A stretch of 64,000 nucleotides of DNA from Membranipora membranacea. Taxonomy: Eukaryota; Bryozoa; Gymnolaemata; Cheilostomatida; Membraniporidae. The position numbers and the translations under genes were made by a program. Within the stretch, counting starts at the first letter, position 1. The number at the start of each line of letters is the position of its first letter. The notes below the pieces were generated by a model. It did no database searches. It was not told where the DNA came from and saw only the letters and a list, made by a program, of their open reading frames with translations. The stretch covers positions 7,383,001-7,447,000 of the forward strand of contig OU612066.1 in the NCBI GenBank assembly GCA_914767715.1, written 5' to 3'. Shown here in pieces: positions 22,956 to 35,725 of this stretch.

Positions 22956-25336
22956 CTGTAACTAACAACTTCAACATTTTCATAAAGCAATTTGCCAGTA
23001 ATAGAGCCCTGTCCTTGGTTTTAAATATCTAACCTCCTATCTTAAATTAAGAGTAGAGTAATCCAACAGCATTTAATCAACTGGAATTTCATTGTGTACA
23101 GCAACACAAAATTGAAAGAACATACATCGGTGAGTGTACAATTACCCAACACACTTTATCTGGAAACCATAAATTGAGATTGCTAAGAGTGTTATATAAT
23201 AATCCTTGACTCATTGCTGGTCATGTGTGACACAATCAATAGGTTTTTGCCGATTCACACCAGTCATGAAAACCGCTCCCTGTTACACTCATGCTTATAC
23301 TCTAATCAGAAGGTACTACTTTCCCGCCACACTGTAATCTGACATAAGTGCAAAACTACAATTGTCAAGGTGCTTGCCCCTTGACCTGCCCAAATTGCTC
23401 GTCTTGACCACTTGATCCTGGCGCACAGACCTACGTTGACTACTAGTGGTTGATTTTTAACTAGGTAACGCAAGCACCAGCGGTCAATACCAACAATCAG
23501 TTAGTCTAGTTCATTGTTAGATGCCTACATACAAGTTAAACTATCTTGTAAGCTTAGTCTAAACAACAAAGCTTGTAAAGATATTAGGTTTACCTTCACT
23601 GACTATATGCAACCCTGCTATAACTTCCTGCCATTAATTCAAGGGCTATTTTCTGCTTATGTTTTGGATATATACATATGAAAAATACTGACTTGCAAGT
23701 CCCAGAAGGCCATGATCCCTCTACCCTTAAAAAGAAGTTCAATACTAAAATAGATAGGTTATCAATGATACAAATGAGTCACAGTCAGGCAGTGACAGTG
23801 GAGTCATTTTTACTCAATCAATCCTATGTCCTGATCATTTAAGTCATGTTGATTGCATACTGGAGTTAGAAGGTCGCAAAAAAGTATGGCTTTAAGATTA
23901 AGGGTGTTGCAAATATTTTAAATTCGGAGCAATCATGAATGGTTGGTGCTTGCAGGAAGTTCTAAGCAAAGAGAATAACCAAGCAGTTTCTTATCATGCA
24001 CAGTAAAATACCTGAAAGGGATTTCCCCAGTTAGACCTACATTACCCAGTTCAAAGAAAAATAATTTATCGACATAACTTCCGAATATTACTATATGAGA
24101 ATGCGGACTATTATAGTCCGATTCAACAAAAACATTATTTTTGGTCAAGACGGTAGGCACGGAAGACAAACGATGCCAGAGGGGATTAGCAGTGAAAGAA
24201 TATTTGCTAGGTCAAGTCAAAGGCAAAAAGATTGAAGCAAAGTTTTATCACTTGATTTTAACTTCACTTCCAATTCCATTCTTTTTTGATGTGATTTACC
24301 CTCCATCACGGTGCTTACTTCTCTGACATACAAAGTTAACATTGTAAGGGAGGCCAAGAGAAAGTGCAATCCGAAGTTGTTTACTGGTTTATCCATCCAT
24401 GTGCACTTACCTGATGATGGTTTTGATTTATTTATTTATCAACAGATTATTATTTTATATAAATTAAACTGCTGTGACCAACCTGTCTAATCATTAAAGA
24501 GTAACACAGTACTGTGTAAGGATCTAAACCGAAATTGATTAAAATCTAAAGTTGAAGAATGTGATGTTATTGGACTTGGTATGCACATTTTAGTTTTTGT
24601 GTGCTGTGACTGTGAAATCAATGACTTATCCTATTTTTTAGCTTATAGGTACCTTTTGGCGCAACAATAATGAGCCAACTATGTCAGCGAATGCTTACCA
24701 CTTACAGGTCCCCTTGTGGCAGGTTGAGATTTACACATTAGGAAGCGCATGTAAAGTATACTCAGTCGATGGGTAGATGAAACTGAATTATTGTTGGAAC
24801 AATCTCCTGAAGAAGTAATCGCTCCTCAAATATAAACCACAGCCTAGGTAAGGTACATGTGCTGTTGCAGTTTTCCCAAAGTAAACATAAGATTTTCAAT
24901 ATCAGATAAAAAGTAATTTGTATTCATTACAAAATGAAGTACAGTTATGCTGTAGTATGTTGGGTAGGCCCTGGGGCCGATGTCTGGGAGACATGTCCCA
25001 AGCGCCCTATGAGAGTTGTATAACAAAAGGCCTTTTGTTTGGTGAACAAAAGAGCACAATGGCAGGCAAAGTTTGCTTCTCTGAATACCTGTTGGGTGTG
25101 TGTGATCGATGGTTGGTGAACGTGTGTGATAGCCTCAGTTCCCCACTTTCGCTACACTCATTAGTGGGTATACACAATCCACCCACTGCTACATTATGTA
25201 GGAACCACTGGCAACGGGTAATTTGCAACTGTACTTTATTTTGTAATGTGGTTTTTAAACACTTTCCTATTATACGCTACTCCAAGTTAGCCTACTATAC
25301 AGCAATTTTGAATATTGGTATATTGTAGATAATGCA
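22956..25336. other. Intergenic region between RNF213-like and GALC, divergent genes
   Basis: About 2.4 kb separates the two gene starts, which point away from each other. I see no confident TATA or CCAAT pair for either gene. A possible orphan minus-strand exon at 24,012-24,206 (acceptor ctag, donor CAG|GTATTT) is open for about 65 codons, with a SHIVIFGSYVDKLFFF stretch. Its phase does not fit the zinc-ribbon exon, so I do not assign it to RNF213. Nothing else is supported. Confidence 0.6.
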
Positions 25337-28300
25337 ATGGCACTACAAGCAATTTACTCATTGACACTTGCTGTACAGGTGATGATATCACTAGCACAGG
25401 TATATAAGATTGATACTGATACTAACAACACAATCACATTCGATGGACTTGGAGGCATCAGTGGTGGAGGTGCCACCTCTAAGCTGCTGAACACTTACCC
25501 TGAGAAGTATCGCGCTGATCTGTACGATCTTCTCTTCAAGCCCAACTTTGGTGCAAGTCTACAGATACTCAAGGTACACGCTAACGAAGAAATTGTTTAC
25601 TGAACTGTGCCTTATTAAAAGCCTAAAAAAATGATAATGTATAGATCTTTTGGCAAAACAAATTCTAAAATTCTACCCTTGATTTGATGATTGTTGTCAA
25701 AAGACACAGTGAGTGTTCACGTTAGCTTTGAGATGTGTTCTGTCACGCCCACATAGGCCTAGGAATATTAAGACAAAATGATAACCTGAGTTCTAAGCTA
25801 AGCACTATGGCTCAGCGGCTATAGCACACCTGCCCTGATCAGTTGTTTCATGGGCTCACTGGTGGTGTTAGGACGGGTAACCACCCATAAAACACTCTTA
25901 TTACTACATCAAAAACCTGTCTGTAGTCCCACTGAAATAATCCCGTTACTGATAGTGTATCATTGCTGCAGTCAGGCATGAGTTTTGTTTTTAACCATGA
26001 CCATTGTTTTTAATCACATATAATTTGGCTAGGTTGAAATGGGTGGCGGTGCACAGACTACTGAGGGAACTGAGTTATCTCATATGCCTAACAGCAGCTA
26101 TTCAAGTCTCAACACAAACTCCTATGAGTGGATTGTATTAAAGGAAGCCAAAAAACGGAACCCCGATCTCAAACTTATTGGTATGTCTATAACAGAAAAT
26201 TGTAAATTATTTGGAATTGAAGACCTGGAGTTGTTACAATGTTTCTATAACAGCTATCAAATCAATGTCTGTGCCTTTCTCTTCAGGTTCCCAATGGCTC
26301 ATACTGATTATATATTGTTTATGTTTATTTTAGGTTTACCGTGGTCTTTTCCTGGGTGGGTGCCGGATGGAAAACAGAACCCCTTCATACATCCAGATAG
26401 ATTGTCGCGGTATTTCATCAGGTTAGGAAATTTTCTCTTTTGTCACAACTTTTCTCCTGTCATCTATTACAGTTTTTGTTGAAATTTCCATCGCATAATT
26501 TAAGCTTTGTACTCACCAACAGTTTTCACTGATTCTAAAAATCTGAACACAGCAAGGGGATGTCATTGCCAAGCATTTATCTAAAGCATCTGTGCAAATC
26601 GATTAAGTCAATATGTTCATCAAAGCTTAGCTTACATCGATATTGAAGATGAGTATAAGTTTGATAACATGAGTTTAATTAATGTACAGTTGGTTGGATC
26701 TAGCCAGGAAGAGTAATCTCACTATCGACTACCTCGGTATATGGAATGAACCTCCAGATATGCTAATATCAGATATAGCTAACTTCACTAAATACCTGAG
26801 ACAGAAGCTTGACATGAGCGCATACGAGCATGTGAAACTGATAATTGGAGAAACTAGACAATGGAACATTACAGAGGTGAGTTTAGGCTAGGTATAACCA
26901 TGCATATTCATAGTCTTTTGTTGAATGTAGATAGCAAGGTAAAGGGAGTTATGTTCTCTCAGACATTAAGTTGATAACTCTGAGTTCACAGGCACACCGC
27001 TAGGATCACTTAATCAATAGCTATATAATATGTAATATAAATAGTATGCAACGCTTGGTCATCAAAGAATGCTGATTTTGCAAATAACCATCATGCAAGC
27101 AGAGCTTTTATTCTTATTCAGTATTCATAATGTGAACCTACATATAAGAGTAACAGAAATACAGAATAACATCTATGTTCTTGATTTTTGCCATCATGTT
27201 TAGTTCCACTGTTGCTGGCAGGTACCATCAGCTGATAAAAACTTCACTACATCGATGTACATTGTTTAGTTTTTAACTAACTGCCCAAAATGCATTACAC
27301 AGAAAGCATTTTGCTTACTTCTGCCGGGGGGCCGTCGGGCGAGGGACAAAAGTCTGGGGGGCTCAGACTACTGCTATATATGTCTTACACCGATGGAAAA
27401 AGAACCTAACAACAATCCAATAAAAAACTCATACTTCATTCATCCATTTTATTTAGGTCTGCTGTTTTGGTTTTAATTTTGGTAGAGCCTATTAGCGGAC
27501 AAAGACTTATATACATCAGTAGATATCCTCAGCTCTCATTACCCTGGAGAGGAGAGTGATCCTTCAGCTCGTAGCTCAGGAAAGACGTTGTGGGCTTCAG
27601 AGGATTATAGTACTACAGATAACGGACATGGTGCAGCCTGTCTAGCTAGAGTTATCAACAGGTACTCTTGCACTATATTCGACAAAAATATTGTATTTGT
27701 AACTGAACAGTAACAACATTTAAGTCAGTTTATTAAACTAGTAGCAGGGTTAAAGACTGGTATATTTATCTTATCTGATCAAAATTTTGTTTTTCCTTGC
27801 AGGTCCTTCAGCCTATATCGCAAATAACCATTCATTAACATAATGGCACAGTGAGCTATTTTGTTATTGCAGTCATGACACTTAAAAACATTGCTCTCGT
27901 AAGAGCTGCCGGTATGTACAGGTTATGTTATGGCGTTAATTTTATACTTTCAGGAACTTCGTGAACGGAGGAATGACAAGCACCATTGCATGGAACATGA
28001 TAGCGTCTTACTACAATAGTTTACCCTACCCTCAAGCTGGATTAATGACAGCCAATCAACCATGGAGCGGACATTATACCATTTCCCCTCCTGTTTGGGT
28101 AAGGTTAAGAGATTTTTTAATCCAGAGGAGTTATTTATAGGTAATATAAAAGGTATTCATCTTGCAATATCAGATTCATAGATGGTATCAATCTGCGAGT
28201 TACTCATAAAATCTTCTCAAAAAACGAGCTGGCTGGGTTATTGTGATGTGTGCAACCGAGCTTGACTCATTTTCACATTTCGATAACTAAATTCAAAAAT

Positions 28301-29447
28301 AAGTTTAATGTATTTGCAGGTGATGGCACATACAACTCAATTCACAGATGTAGGATGGCAGTATCTCTCAGCTGGCTCTGGATCCTTCAACTTAAAGAGT
28401 GGAGGTACAATAGTAACATATATAAACCCTTATAAGACTGAATTAACTATAGTCATAGAAACTATGTCCCACAAAATATCAGAGTGTGTGAGGCCTCACA
28501 CACCGCCGTATAATATCTCTACTCAAAACATAACTCTCAAGCTAACAGGTGTAATTTCACATCATATCGATAGCCTCAGATATTGGCATAGTAAGATAAC
28601 TTCAAATAGTCAAGACTGTACTATGATGATACGACGACCTGATATTGCTGTCATATCCGGCGTTGTCTCCCTCGGAAATATACCAGAAAACTGTCTGATT
28701 ACCTTAACTACCTTAAAGTCAGGCCAAAAAGGGAAACCAAAGTCAGACATTCCCAGTGGTAAGTTATTCCCTCTGACATATAGCAATGACTTTGAGCCGA
28801 AGTATGGCGATACAGTCGGCAGTGAGCCTAGATACCTGACACCTCAGACCGGTACCTTCCAGCTTGGCAGATTCAGAGATCGCTCAGTGTTACTGCAGAC
28901 CACAGATAGAGCACCTGTTGAGTTTTGTAGTACGACACCGTATAAAAAGGCACATTTTCCTGTCAAAGTATCCCCTGTAGCAGTTATGCCTTTCAATCCA
29001 TGGGCTTATCCTGGTCATAACTACAGCATTTCAGTTGAAGTAGCCATTGATTCCCGGAATAGTGACATGACGCTTGCTGACGCTGGGGTATTTCTAGCCC
29101 TTTACATGGATCAAGGAGGATGTCATGTACCATTGTCTAATGGTCTGTTTTTTGTTTTCAACATCTCAGGCGATTCAGTGGGTGGTGTTTTCAACAAAAT
29201 GAATTTCACTCATGAAAATCTGATTAACAAGTTTGAATATCCATTCTTGTTCAAATATGGCCAGTTTGTAAAAATTTCTGTTGTTGTCATCAATTCCTTT
29301 ATAGACAATGTATCTATGAATGGTATCGCTGTTTTAGCAGGTTTAGACATTCCAAAGTCATATCATGGAGGTTTACTTGGTCTTGGTTGCAATGGGTTTT
29401 ATAAGTGTATGTATGATAACCTTGAGATACATCCACTTTTAAATTAA
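25337..29447 (+). CDS. GALC: Galactocerebrosidase (GH59), complete, seven exons
   Basis: This lysosomal enzyme hydrolyses galactose from galactosylceramide and psychosine. Exons are 25,337-25,573, 26,033-26,180, 26,334-26,421, 26,690-26,876, 27,486-27,661, 27,954-28,098 and 28,320-29,447. All have GT-AG borders in phase and give 702 residues (human about 670-685). Residues 1-21 form a plausible signal peptide. [17 protein letters not shown] opens the TIM barrel. WNEPPD contains the acid/base Glu178 (26,748-26,750) and WASEDYS the nucleophile Glu259 (27,600-27,602), close to human 182 and 258 in the older numbering. The last exon (1,128 bases) encodes AHTTQFT, IETMSHK and the beta-sandwich and lectin-like domains as one uninterrupted block. 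No disabling change is visible, so the enzyme should be active. Confidence 0.96.
25574..26032 (+). other. GALC intron 1 with a tRNA-like fragment
   Basis: This intron of 459 bases holds, near 25,805-25,870, TGGCTCAGCGGCTATAGC. It resembles a tRNA D-arm and polymerase III A box, but a good B box is lacking. It may be a decayed tRNA-derived SINE. Confidence 0.4.
26877..27485 (+). other. GALC intron 4
   Basis: This intron of 609 bases has a short GC-rich patch near 27,325-27,365. I see no coding sequence or known repeat. Confidence 0.7.
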
Positions 29448-29824
29448 CTCACATGCACTTTACAATCTCCATTCACTAAGAACTGTGATAGTTTCTCCTC
29501 AATAGCCCTCAGTTATCAATCGTTGCTTATTTTCGCCACCTAATCAACGCACTAACTCGAAGAATTACTGTGTTATGAAGAGTCAGTCTTAGTTATGCCT
29601 CACTCTTATCTCCGTCCTTTCTGAGTCACATACTTGTAGTTATTGCTCCAAACATAGATCTGATGTGATATTTATCAACGCTTTTCAATCACTTGTTTTA
29701 TACTTAGTATAATATGATAAGTTTTTATTTGGTAGTCTTCCTCTTTGTCCTGTGTAACATACTATGAGCAATAATATTTAGAAATCGCTGTACTCTAATT
29801 TTATTTTAATACATAACAGAAACA

Positions 29825-29830
29825 AATAAA
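29825..29830 (+). terminator. Candidate GALC polyadenylation signal
   Basis: AATAAA lies about 380 bases after the GALC stop codon. It is the first canonical hexamer downstream on the plus strand that I noticed, followed by AT-rich sequence. Confidence 0.4.
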
Positions 29831-30600
29831 TTGACCATTTATCCACCAAATAATGGAGGAAAAGTGGTGCCTGTGATTTTCCAAGGAAAAAGAGTTTCTG
29901 AACCTAATATAAAACTGAGCATTCTGAATTATCTGCAACCTACTGAAATCTCAGATCAGAGGCTCAGATAATGAGATATGCCAAACACTCTTAAAAATAA
30001 AAGGAATATATGAGAAATATTTGGGGGGGATGGGGATAAACAGGATGTTACCATGTTATTTGTGTCCGGATATTAAATAGTATCATACTACAAATCGATC
30101 CCAAACTCAAGGACAAGTGTCAGATAGGAAAGTGATACATTACAAACAGATCGAATTATTTGCCCATCAAAGAGAGTATTTAGGATATGCAAATTTTTTT
30201 AATGATGATGGGTTATTCTGTTATGAGGTATCTATAGGCTTTTGGTCAAGATTCAATCAAGGTCACAAAAATGTTTTAGCTAATTTAATTCGGTTACGCT
30301 GACAGCAAACTCATTAATTTATGATGCTTTAACTTGTTATAGGAGCTAGCAAGTGTCAGCAGAAAAGTAAGCGATAGTCCAGCTGTCTAAAAATATTTCA
30401 TTTCTGGCTACAACTATGTGTATTATTTGAGATATATTATATTTGTGTTGTAAGTACTTATAGAATGGAGGACAGATAAGAAATAATCCATTACAAACAG
30501 ATGGGCTCCTGACTACGGCATGATGTTGAATATGCAAAATTTATGATGATGAGTTATCCTATCAAGGTCTGTAATAATTTTTATTAAGTGTTTCACAAGG

Positions 30601-30665
30601 CCGTGGTGCAATGGGTCAGGCATTGGTTTTCCAATCGAGAAGTTGTTTGTTCGATTCCCAGCGGA
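30601..30665 (+). repeat. tRNA-derived SINE-like head
   Basis: TGGTGCAATGG (30,604-30,614) fits a polymerase III A box and GTTCGATTCC (30,649-30,658) a B box, at tRNA spacing. The anticodon and T stems do not pair well, so this is not a functional tRNA. It is followed directly by the 11-base tandem array. Confidence 0.55.
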
Positions 30666-30699
30666 TCCCAGACTGATACAGAAAAAAACAAGTAACATC

Positions 30700-30846
30700 A
30701 AGGTTTCTCACAAGGTATCACAAGGTTTCTCACAAGGTATCACAAGGTTTCTCACAAGGTTTCTCACAAGGTATCACAGGGTATCACAAGGTTTCTCACA
30801 AGGTATCACAAGGTATCACAGGGTATCACAAGGTATCACAAGGTAG
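30700..30846. repeat. TCACAAGGTATC/TTTC short tandem array
   Basis: About a dozen copies of an 11- to 12-base unit lie in two variants, TCACAAGGTA and TCACAAGGTTTC, in mixed order. The array starts shortly after the tRNA-like head and may be its expanded tail. Confidence 0.85.
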
Positions 30847-32461
30847 CAAGACATAAATGAACGTGGGTTTTTTATTCATAAAGGAATATTCATTCAAGGT
30901 TTCCAAACAATTTTATGGTATGTTCTATATTGTCATTTTATGACCTAGTGAGTGTTGTCAGAAAAGTAATCGGTAGTCAGTCTGTCTAAAAATCAAAGTA
31001 AGGCAGCGAAGATGCGTTTCAATTGATAGCAATAAATGTCATCTTGATTGGGTACTTTTTGATAAAACACAGACAATTTTGGGCTATTCCTATAATGTAA
31101 CCCCCTGTGAATGTTCATTGACCAAACGAAATGTGATTACACTTTCTGTGGTTTAATTGATTAGTCCTGAGTATCAGAAGCTAATTCACTTTGGCCTTTT
31201 CATTACTGAAAATGTGGATCTGCAATCTGATAATCACTACTCTCAACTTGAATCTCAGCAGAAAGGTTCTCACCAGAGACTGTTCAAGGGCAGTCGGCGG
31301 ATTCTGGGATTGAAGACAGACTTTCCTGGTATATTAGCAAAACTCGTTCTCAGATTTTATTGCTTTGGCGGTTTTTGAAACATAACAATTCGTGTCTTTG
31401 ACCCATTTATTATTTCTTCAGCACCCTGAGATATGATCTGACAGTGTAGCTCCAAGTGGATAATTGGGATGGTTTTATGCTGAGCTGATAATTAAACTCT
31501 GGTTCCTTTGGTAATATATCCAGGTGTATTTCTATATTTTCTCACTCAGCTATTGATTTCACACCCATCCACATTCTGCTCTATACCACCCAGGAGGTGA
31601 AGTGTTTGTTCTAACCATGTGGACTGTAGCATTCATTGTTGATAATTGTAAGTAATGTCACTGTAACTGCCCTCCTAGATTATTGATCGAGTTTCCACCG
31701 GGTGTATTTTATAGAAGTTTATTTGAGTAAACCGTTGACACCGTAAAACTACAATTTTATATAAAATTGATTAAAATATTGATAACGTGTGGTTAGTATG
31801 ATTTCAAGTGGTTATACATAAAACATTGAAATTGAAATGGCATTTGTCATGGTAAAAATGCAAGTTTGTTTAAATCAATAGCAAGTTTTTAGATGATGCG
31901 TTGCTATGATAAAAGGTAAAAATAATATAAACATACCTCTGTCACCCTTTCCAGGAGAGAGTTAGTATAAAATATGAGCTCTTGACCATGTACAGTTTGT
32001 ACATCATGGATTTAAACGAAGAAACAACATGTAAAATTATTACCTCGTTCTCCGAGGATTTAAGCTCGAATAAGGTACTTTGACCAAGCATTTCAATTTA
32101 TAGTAAAAAGACAAAAACAAGTGCTGAGAATAATAGATAAAAGGGGGCCCCATCGCTATCGCAATATGTGATGACACAAAGGGGGTTTGGTGAATCAGGC
32201 AAATGTAGTGAATCAGGTAATAATGTTTGTTATTCTTTGGGTATAATGGGGTTTATGAGGGGTCAAAGAGTAACTGAGTATAATGGGGTTTATGAGGGGT
32301 CAAAGAGTAACAGCTTGGAGGGATGATACGGCTATGAAAACATTGAGTTGAATAGATGATTCTCTCTGTGGTTATGCGCTGTGGCTAGATTGGCAGCAAG
32401 GTAACAGTAAACAAGTTAACGGAACTGGATTTATGAAATTTTAATAATAACATCCGAAAAC

Positions 32462-32577
32462 ACTACAGTCACCCTCCCACTAATGCTTGCAAGATCAGCA
32501 TGCATAGAAGATGCGCTATCAGGGTATGCTGATGACATGGCCAAAGCTGAGCTAATGGGAACCCTATTACTTTCCTT
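32462..32577 (+). pseudogene. Decayed SLC23 exon fragment
   Basis: The translation TVTLPLMLARSACIEDALSG, continuing YADDMAKAELMGTLL, matches the third exon of the intact SLC23 gene at 36,336 (IVATPLLLAKPLCMEDSTSG, then YADDLGKAELISSLM). The first part of the exon is not recognisable, and about ten codons after the matching part the frame diverges and reaches a stop. I found no partner exons nearby. It is probably the remnant of a tandem SLC23 duplicate. A live exon of a distant paralogue is less likely, since no acceptor or donor is present. Confidence 0.8.
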
Positions 32578-34772
32578 TAGTGAACTTTTGGATAAATGTA
32601 AATTTGACTAGTACATGGCTTTGAATATTGTCGTCCTTGTATCGAAATGAAGGGGGAGTTCAGACCTTAACCCCTTCATAATTGAAATGATTGATGTGTT
32701 TTTTTGTCACATAACTCAAATGAGGTGAAATCTCATTCAGAGTCAGCAACAAACATGTGAAAAACATCACGTGATTTGAGCAATCCCATGACACGGAATA
32801 ATAAATGAAATGATAACAACAAAAATTGCCCCCTAGACCTTGAAAAGTGTTCATTCGTGATGCAATTCTATTCATATTTTTATACATAATGATAAGTTTA
32901 ATGAAAATTTAATTCATTTGAATTTCTCTTTTTTTGCAGATGCTCATTGAACATTTGCGGTCTTAATCCCGATAGTGAGTTGTCTTTCTATTTCGATCCC
33001 AGTGAGTACAACAGTCCAATATGTCATACACAGCAAGTCGATGTTTGTAAAATAAGTTGATCCATTTTTTGTCTAATAAATTCTGCAAAAAGTAATGCAC
33101 ATCTCTGGTCACACACAGGTATATTTTATATTTGTTTGTACTAAGTATGACTCCATATTTATGCTTTGTCATTGTAAAAAAGGCACACATTTTCAAAAAA
33201 AAGTGTCAAATGTCAATAATTGACAATACCAACGTTTGCTGAAAAAAAAACAGCCTTTCCTGCAGATTTTTCTAGTTATGTTGAAATGGCAGAAAGCCTA
33301 CACCTTCGATGTGGTCGACAACAAATTACGTTCCTTGTCTAACAATGGTGTCAAGTGTTACCTGCATTTTAAAGGGCAACCAAGGTTTCGCAGCAATGCA
33401 TTAATGGGTAGCAAATAATGTGCTGGGCAGCATCAGCTTTGTGCATTACGCGATGCAAAACTCAAAGTAGTTGCTGACTCTAAGCTGGGTAACACTTCAG
33501 TTTAGGGGAGGTTCCAAGACTTTGCTGTAATAATTATAGAGCACAGGCTAAATAATAACAGGAACAGGAAACTGCTATGGGTATTCTCTTTTAGCTGAGT
33601 TTGAGTACCTGATGGAAGAAATGATTCACAAGAATTCTGGCTGAATAATCATCCGAATTATATTTTGTCTTTTTCCCCATGCAGAAGGTGCAATTTGCTA
33701 TTAATCAATGGCCATCAATGAGAAGTTGTTTGAAACCTTGGTTGCCCTTTAAATACCTTGACCTCATTAAAAGCCTTCATGTGTGTTTTTTTTATCTTCG
33801 CCATTTACCCAAAAATGTGCCATTGAGTGGGGTCAAATAGATTTAGAAAAGTTTTGGTTCTGATCCTGGGCACTTTTGGGTTTTCTCATCGTTGCAGTAA
33901 AATAATCTGACTAATCCAATAACCGATATTAGACAGATTTCATAATAACAATGCTAGGGTTTAAATTATACTGTACTCATAAGTTATAGTTCCTGCCTTG
34001 GTCTATATTGGTGCAGACAGCTTATCGATCGTTGGTTGTCGGACATGATTGCTCTGAATTCTTCTCACTCATCATGTTACATCTTAAACTTACATGTGGT
34101 CGGGCCATAGACTTTATAATATTATTGGTCAGACTCAATGTTCAGATCTCATTTTATAGATATTTTAACAGACATGACCGGAAACCTTAGTAATAACGCT
34201 TTGGTAGTCAAATACTCAATTGGTCAAAGCTCCTTTTTCGGTGGCTAAATTTCTGGTGGATAAAATTTCTGGTGGCTAAATTTCTGGTATTACTTTTGGC
34301 TTTGAACATGGCAGAGTTTACGGCATCTAATCCAGATCAATATATATCGATACAATACAGTTAGAGTGGTGACTGACAACGCAACGTTTATCTATGATGT
34401 AAAACAGCATTCCTTGTTTACTGATAGTCGGGTTAATAGTATTAGGCAAATTCATCAAAATCTGTCCAGAGCCTGTGTTAGACACAGATAAACCAGATAA
34501 TAAATAACTTAGATACTCAATTACAGAACTACGGCTTCTTGAAGTTTTTTTTTACATGGAAATTTATCCTCCCTCATCCCTAGTGCATCCACCACAAACT
34601 CTGCTAGTCATTATCTACATTGGAGAGGATGAACTTGATATAAAAATCATTTCATGGCTTGCATATTCATTGTTGCCCTGGTTACCAACGCTTTAAAAAT
34701 TGCATATGTCACCAATCTTTGGTCAATAGTTGTTTAGCGTTCCTGTCTCATTAAAATCTCTAGAGTTAAGTG
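32578..34772. other. Intergenic, no gene seen
   Basis: No supported exon. An inverted pair around TTTAAAGGGCAACCAAGGTT (near 33,370 and, reversed, 33,740) suggests a foldback element of about 400 bases. A triple short repeat of TTTCTGGTGG lies near 34,245-34,285. Confidence 0.55.
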
Positions 34773-34883
34773 TATAAATAGTAATAGAATATAAATATAC
34801 TATTGCGTTCAGCTCATAGTAGCAGTCGTCTGGTTGGAGCAGATCATCTTGTCTTGTCTAGATGGTCTTACAGTCACTCCCAG
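34773..34883 (+). promoter_or_regulatory. Possible alternative promoter and first exon for the SLC23 gene
   Basis: TATAAATA at 34,773-34,780 is followed about 100 bases later by a good donor, CAG|GTAGAT at 34,884. A non-coding exon from about 34,805 to 34,883 could splice to the acceptor at 35,710-35,711. This is an inference from signals only. Confidence 0.3.
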
Positions 34884-35348
34884 GTAGATTTGCTGCGTTT
34901 ACCACACAACACTCTGTAGGTAATTTGTCAGTGTCATCGATGATTCATTCAGATCTAACTATTCCGCTTTCAAATCACCTTGACTTAACTTCACCTTATA
35001 TATCTCCTTGAAACATGCTTTTTTAGGAAAGCCTATGTTGGGCTAGATCCCGTGCAATTAGTCTTATATGAATTATGGCTACTTATCTCCCAAAAACCAC
35101 TTGAGAAATTGATTGCTAAGAGTTGCGATATCTAATCCCTTAATCATTCATTGTTCCTATGACATTTCTGATCTTTGTGCTCAGCTTATTCCATGTTTTT
35201 TTTTATATTTCTTACAACTACATAACACCCGCCTAGATGCTTTTGATTGCAATTGGTCTTGCAAGTTAGAATCGTCATGTAGTGTTTTTTGTGTTTATTG
35301 ACGTAAATATTACTATCTACCTAATCTCATATTCATCTGTTGCATCTT

Positions 35349-35397
35349 ATTGGCTCATGAGGTGTCTTTAATGTCTCTTTCAAGAGTAGGTATATAA
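35349..35397 (+). promoter_or_regulatory. SLC23 core promoter: inverted CCAAT and TATA
   Basis: ATTGG (reverse CCAAT box) near 35,350 is followed about 40 bases later by TATATAA at 35,391-35,397. Transcription would start near 35,422. The spacing is typical of an RNA polymerase II promoter, and a splice donor follows at 35,443. Confidence 0.55.
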
Positions 35398-35421
35398 GAT
35401 CGGAGAAGAAGAACATATCCT

Positions 35422-35442
35422 CACTCTGTGAGAAGGTCTGAG
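35422..35442 (+). other. SLC23 5' non-coding exon (approximate)
   Basis: A short leader between the inferred start and the donor GAG|GTAGGT at 35,443-35,444. It would splice to the acceptor ccacag at 35,710-35,711, just before the coding start. The 5' limit is estimated from the TATA box. Confidence 0.45.
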
Positions 35443-35725
35443 GTAGGTTTTTAGGTCATAACTCTATAAGGCCCGGAAGCATTCAAACTCCATTGACTCC
35501 TTTGTAATGTTATCTCAAGAAACAGAATCAAACATGGACATTAACCTAAATAATTTTAGGGTATCATACTTCAATAAGATGATAATTAACTTTTCAGAAG
35601 TTTTTAACCACATTGGGGGTTAGATAGTGCTGAGTTCAAAAGGGTAGAGCATCCTATATTCAAAGTAAAACAGACTACTTGTTGCTTACTTGACCAATCT
35701 CTTGTCCACAGGTCAACATTCTACA

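Larger units (their letters stand above)
29448..32461. other. Intergenic, repeat-bearing, no gene seen
   Basis: After the GALC 3' end I find no exon with support. The stretch holds a tRNA-like repeat head and an 11-base array (listed separately), and near 32,241-32,314 a perfect tandem duplication of 37 bases. Open frames here are short and lack codon bias or family resemblance. Confidence 0.6.

Noticed and set aside
30601-30665. Functional tRNA gene
   Set aside because: A and B boxes are present, but the anticodon and T stems do not pair.
35690-35725. Upstream in-frame ATG for the SLC23 protein
   Set aside because: It lies before the acceptor ccacag at 35,710-35,711 and would be in the removed intron. 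The ATG at 35,726 follows the acceptor.
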